Below, piece by piece: positions 62,213-64,000 of a DNA stretch of 64,000 bases. The notes beneath the pieces are model-generated. The model was not told the origin of the DNA. It worked only from the letters and a program-made list of their open reading frames with translations, and did not search any database. Origin of the DNA: Amycolatopsis sp. NBC_01488 (GTDB taxonomy: Bacteria; Actinomycetota; Actinomycetes; Mycobacteriales; Pseudonocardiaceae). Location of the stretch: the NCBI RefSeq assembly GCF_036227105.1, contig NZ_CP109434.1:5241001-5305000 (forward strand), written 5' to 3'. How positions within the stretch are numbered: position 1 is the stretch's first letter; each line of letters starts with the position of its first letter. Position numbers and translations under genes: made by a program.

Positions 62213-64000
62213 CTACGCATCGTCGGACCCGACCCGGCCCCGGCGCGTGCCCTTGTGGAACGCCGCGAGCGTGCGGGCGGTCCCTTCTCCGGGCGCGACG
62301 ACGTCGTCGCTCTCGTCGGGTTCGGTTTCGAGCTGGGCGACGAGGTTCTGCTGGGGCTCGCGCCGGGGGAGCCGGGGCCGGTCGTCGGCCGGCCCGGACG
62401 ACGCCGGGGGAGCGGACGGCGGGGCCTGGGCGGGCACCGGCTCGCCGGCCGCCGGCGGTGCGGCGGGGACGGCGGGCAGCGGGTCGGGCGGGGTGAGCGC
62501 GCGTGCCGGGTACGGCCTCGGCTTGACGTCTCGCTTCATCGGGATCTGGCCGGTGAACGAGCTGGGCGTGTCCATGGCAGCGAGGGGGCTTTCTGCCTGC
62601 GGCGCGGGTGCGCCCACCGGGGCGAGGACCGCGGTGGTCTCCGCCGGGGAGGAACCGGGCTCTTCGGGGACGTTCCCCTGCTGGCCGGCCAGGTGCTGCG
62701 TCGGGATGAGCACGGTGGCCCGGAGGCCGCCGTAGCGGGACGGGTCGAACGTGACGGTCATCCCGAGCTTCGCCGCGAGGCGCGCGACCACGAACAGGCC
62801 GAGGCTGGAGTCGGCCCGCAGCGCCATCGCGTCGAACTCGGGTGCCTCGGCCATCATCGCGTTCGCCCACTCGCGGACGCCGTCCTTCATGCCGAGCCCC
62901 TGGTCCGACACGTCGACGACGATCCCGCGCGCGACCGCGCGGCTGGTCACCTCGACCGGCGACCCGGGCGGCGAGAACGTCGTCGCGTTGTCGACCAGCT
63001 CGGCGACGAGGTGGATCGTGTCGGCCACCGCGGCGCCGACGATCGCGACGTCGGGCACCTGCTCGACCTGGACCCGCGCGTACTGCTCGGTTTCCGAGAC
63101 GGCCGCGCGCAGGACCTCCATCAGCGCCACCGGCTTGCGCCAGCGGCGGCCCGGCTGCTTGCCGCCGAGGATGATCAGGTTCTCGGTGGTGCGGCGGGCG
63201 CGCGCGGCGAGGTGGTCGAGCTGGAACAGCGCGGCCAGCTGGGTCGAGTTGTCCTCGCGGGCTTCCATCTCGTCGAGGATCTGCAGCTGCTGGTGGACCA
63301 GGACCTGGTTGCGGTGCGCGATGCCGAGGAACACGTTGTGCACGCCGCTGCGTGCTTTCGCTTCGCTCGCCGCGGCGTTGACGGCGGTCAGCTGGGCGGT
63401 GTTGAACGCCTCGGCCACCTGGCCGATCTCGTCGCGGCCGTGGTCGAGCTGCGGGAGCTCTTCCTTCAGGTCGACGGGTTCGCCGTTCTTCAGCCGCTCC
63501 ACGATGTTCGGCAGCCGGTTGCGGGCCAGGTCCAGCGAGTCGTTGCGCAGCCGCGCGAGGCGCGTCATCAGGGCGCGGTCGACGAGCGAGCGGGACACCC
63601 GCACCGCGACGATGATCGCCGCCAGCGACGCGAGCAGCGCCAGGATGCTGCCGATGATCACGTTGCGCAGCTGGGCGTCACCGGAGTCGATGGCGGCCGC
63701 GGAAACCTTGTCCGCCTGGGTGATCGCGAGGTCGTTGAGGGACTGCGCGACCTGGTTCGTCGCGGTCAGCCAGTCCGTTTCGGACACCGGCACGGAGTTC
63801 TGCTCGCCGGGCGACCACGGGCCGTGCTTCACGATCCCCTGTTCGGCGGTGGCCAGCTGCTGCCACGCGGCGGTCTTGGTCAGCGTCCGGTACTTGTTGC
63901 GGACGCTCGCGTCGAGGAACGGCTCGATCTGCGCCAGCTGCGTCCGGTAGGTCCCGGACAGCTGCGCGAACTGGGCGAAGTCGTCGGGCGCGAAGGTGCC
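62213..64000 (-). CDS. cvnA: Conservon sensor histidine kinase CvnA-like, N-terminus beyond the window
   Basis: 595 residues visible; the frame stays open to the last base. Order seen: part of an extracellular nitrate/NIT-like sensor region, a membrane segment (NVIIGSILALLASLAAIIVAV), a HAMP-like linker, a dimerisation-like segment (NVFLGIAHRNQVLVHQQLQ), and an ATPase domain (ELVDNATTFSPPGS, VDVSDQGLGM, LGLFVVARLAAKLGM). The C-terminal 170 residues are a Pro-rich low-complexity tail. Sensor of the conservon. Confidence 0.93.
   Translation of the reverse strand, partial: GTFAPDDFAQFAQLSGTYRTQLAQIEPFLDASVRNKYRTLTKTAAWQQLATAEQGIVKHGPWSPGEQNSVPVSETDWLTATNQVAQSLNDLAITQADKVSAAAIDSGDAQLRNVIIGSILALLASLAAIIVAVRVSRSLVDRALMTRLARLRNDSLDLARNRLPNIVERLKNGEPVDLKEELPQLDHGRDEIGQVAEAFNTAQLTAVNAAASEAKARSGVHNVFLGIAHRNQVLVHQQLQILDEMEAREDNSTQLAALFQLDHLAARARRTTENLIILGGKQPGRRWRKPVALMEVLRAAVSETEQYARVQVEQVPDVAIVGAAVADTIHLVAELVDNATTFSPPGSPVEVTSRAVARGIVVDVSDQGLGMKDGVREWANAMMAEAPEFDAMALRADSSLGLFVVARLAAKLGMTVTFDPSRYGGLRATVLIPTQHLAGQQGNVPEEPGSSPAETTAVLAPVGAPAPQAESPLAAMDTPSSFTGQIPMKRDVKPRPYPARALTPPDPLPAVPAAPPAAGEPVPAQAPPSAPPASSGPADDRPRLPRREPQQNLVAQLETEPDESDDVVAPGEGTARTLAAFHKGTRRGRVGSDDA

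Overview
This is a very GC-rich actinomycete sequence with strong G/C preference at third codon positions. The gene content (giant modular type I PKS, PAS-LuxR activator, conservon, ECF41 sigma factor, several LAL regulators) and gene style suggest Amycolatopsis or a close Pseudonocardiales relative. The genus is an inference, not something read directly from a marker gene.

Region 1 (1-40609) is the right-hand part of a glycosylated type I polyketide cluster. It opens inside an AT-DH-ER-KR-ACP module, followed by a two-module protein (KS-AT-KR-ACP twice) and a terminal two-module protein (KS-AT-KR-ACP, then KS-AT-DH-KR-ACP-TE). All five ATs carry malonyl-type HAFH motifs and all KRs carry B-type LDD motifs. 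This predicts an unbranched chain end: a 2-enoyl ester, oxygens at C5, C7 and C9, and a reduced C11. Next come a type II thioesterase, a DesVII/EryCIII-like glycosyltransferase, a DesI-like sugar 4-aminotransferase, three macrolide-type (OleD/MGT-like) glycosyltransferases, a KAS III-like acyltransferase (CerJ/ChlB-like), a PimM-like PAS-LuxR activator, a cytochrome P450, a DrrAB exporter, a membrane GT39/ArnT-like glycosyltransferase, and rmlB/rmlA. RmlA, RmlB and the DesI-like enzyme together would give dTDP-4-amino-4,6-dideoxyglucose. Three intergenic boxes resembling the PimM operator suggest that the PAS-LuxR protein activates the tailoring operons.

Region 2 (40700-51155) is regulatory: a DesK/NarL-type histidine kinase, three tandem LAL-type LuxR regulators (the first frameshifted), and an orphan-looking NarL response regulator. 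Similar inverted repeats (ACGAARGTTG...CTTTCGT) lie upstream of the kinase and of the GT39 gene.

Region 3 (51228-58082) is accessory or stress-related: an F420-type LLM oxidoreductase, an NmrA-like reductase divergent from an HxlR regulator, a DoxX-ECF41 sigma operon with a matching ECF41 promoter, a small zinc-ribbon protein, and an AfsR-like ATPase-LuxR regulator.

Region 4 (58079-60645) is a three-gene operon with a DMATS-type aromatic prenyltransferase, a heme-oxygenase-like putative diiron protein and a nucleotidyltransferase. It looks like a small, unfamiliar pathway. Region 5 (60808-64000) is a conservon (cvnA-D), truncated by the window end.

The most unusual feature is a 46-bp palindrome present three times. 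Two copies sit between convergent genes, where they could act as bidirectional terminators. The third is inserted in frame inside the PKS gene, in a KS-AT linker. A second, unrelated palindrome occupies the same kind of linker in another module.
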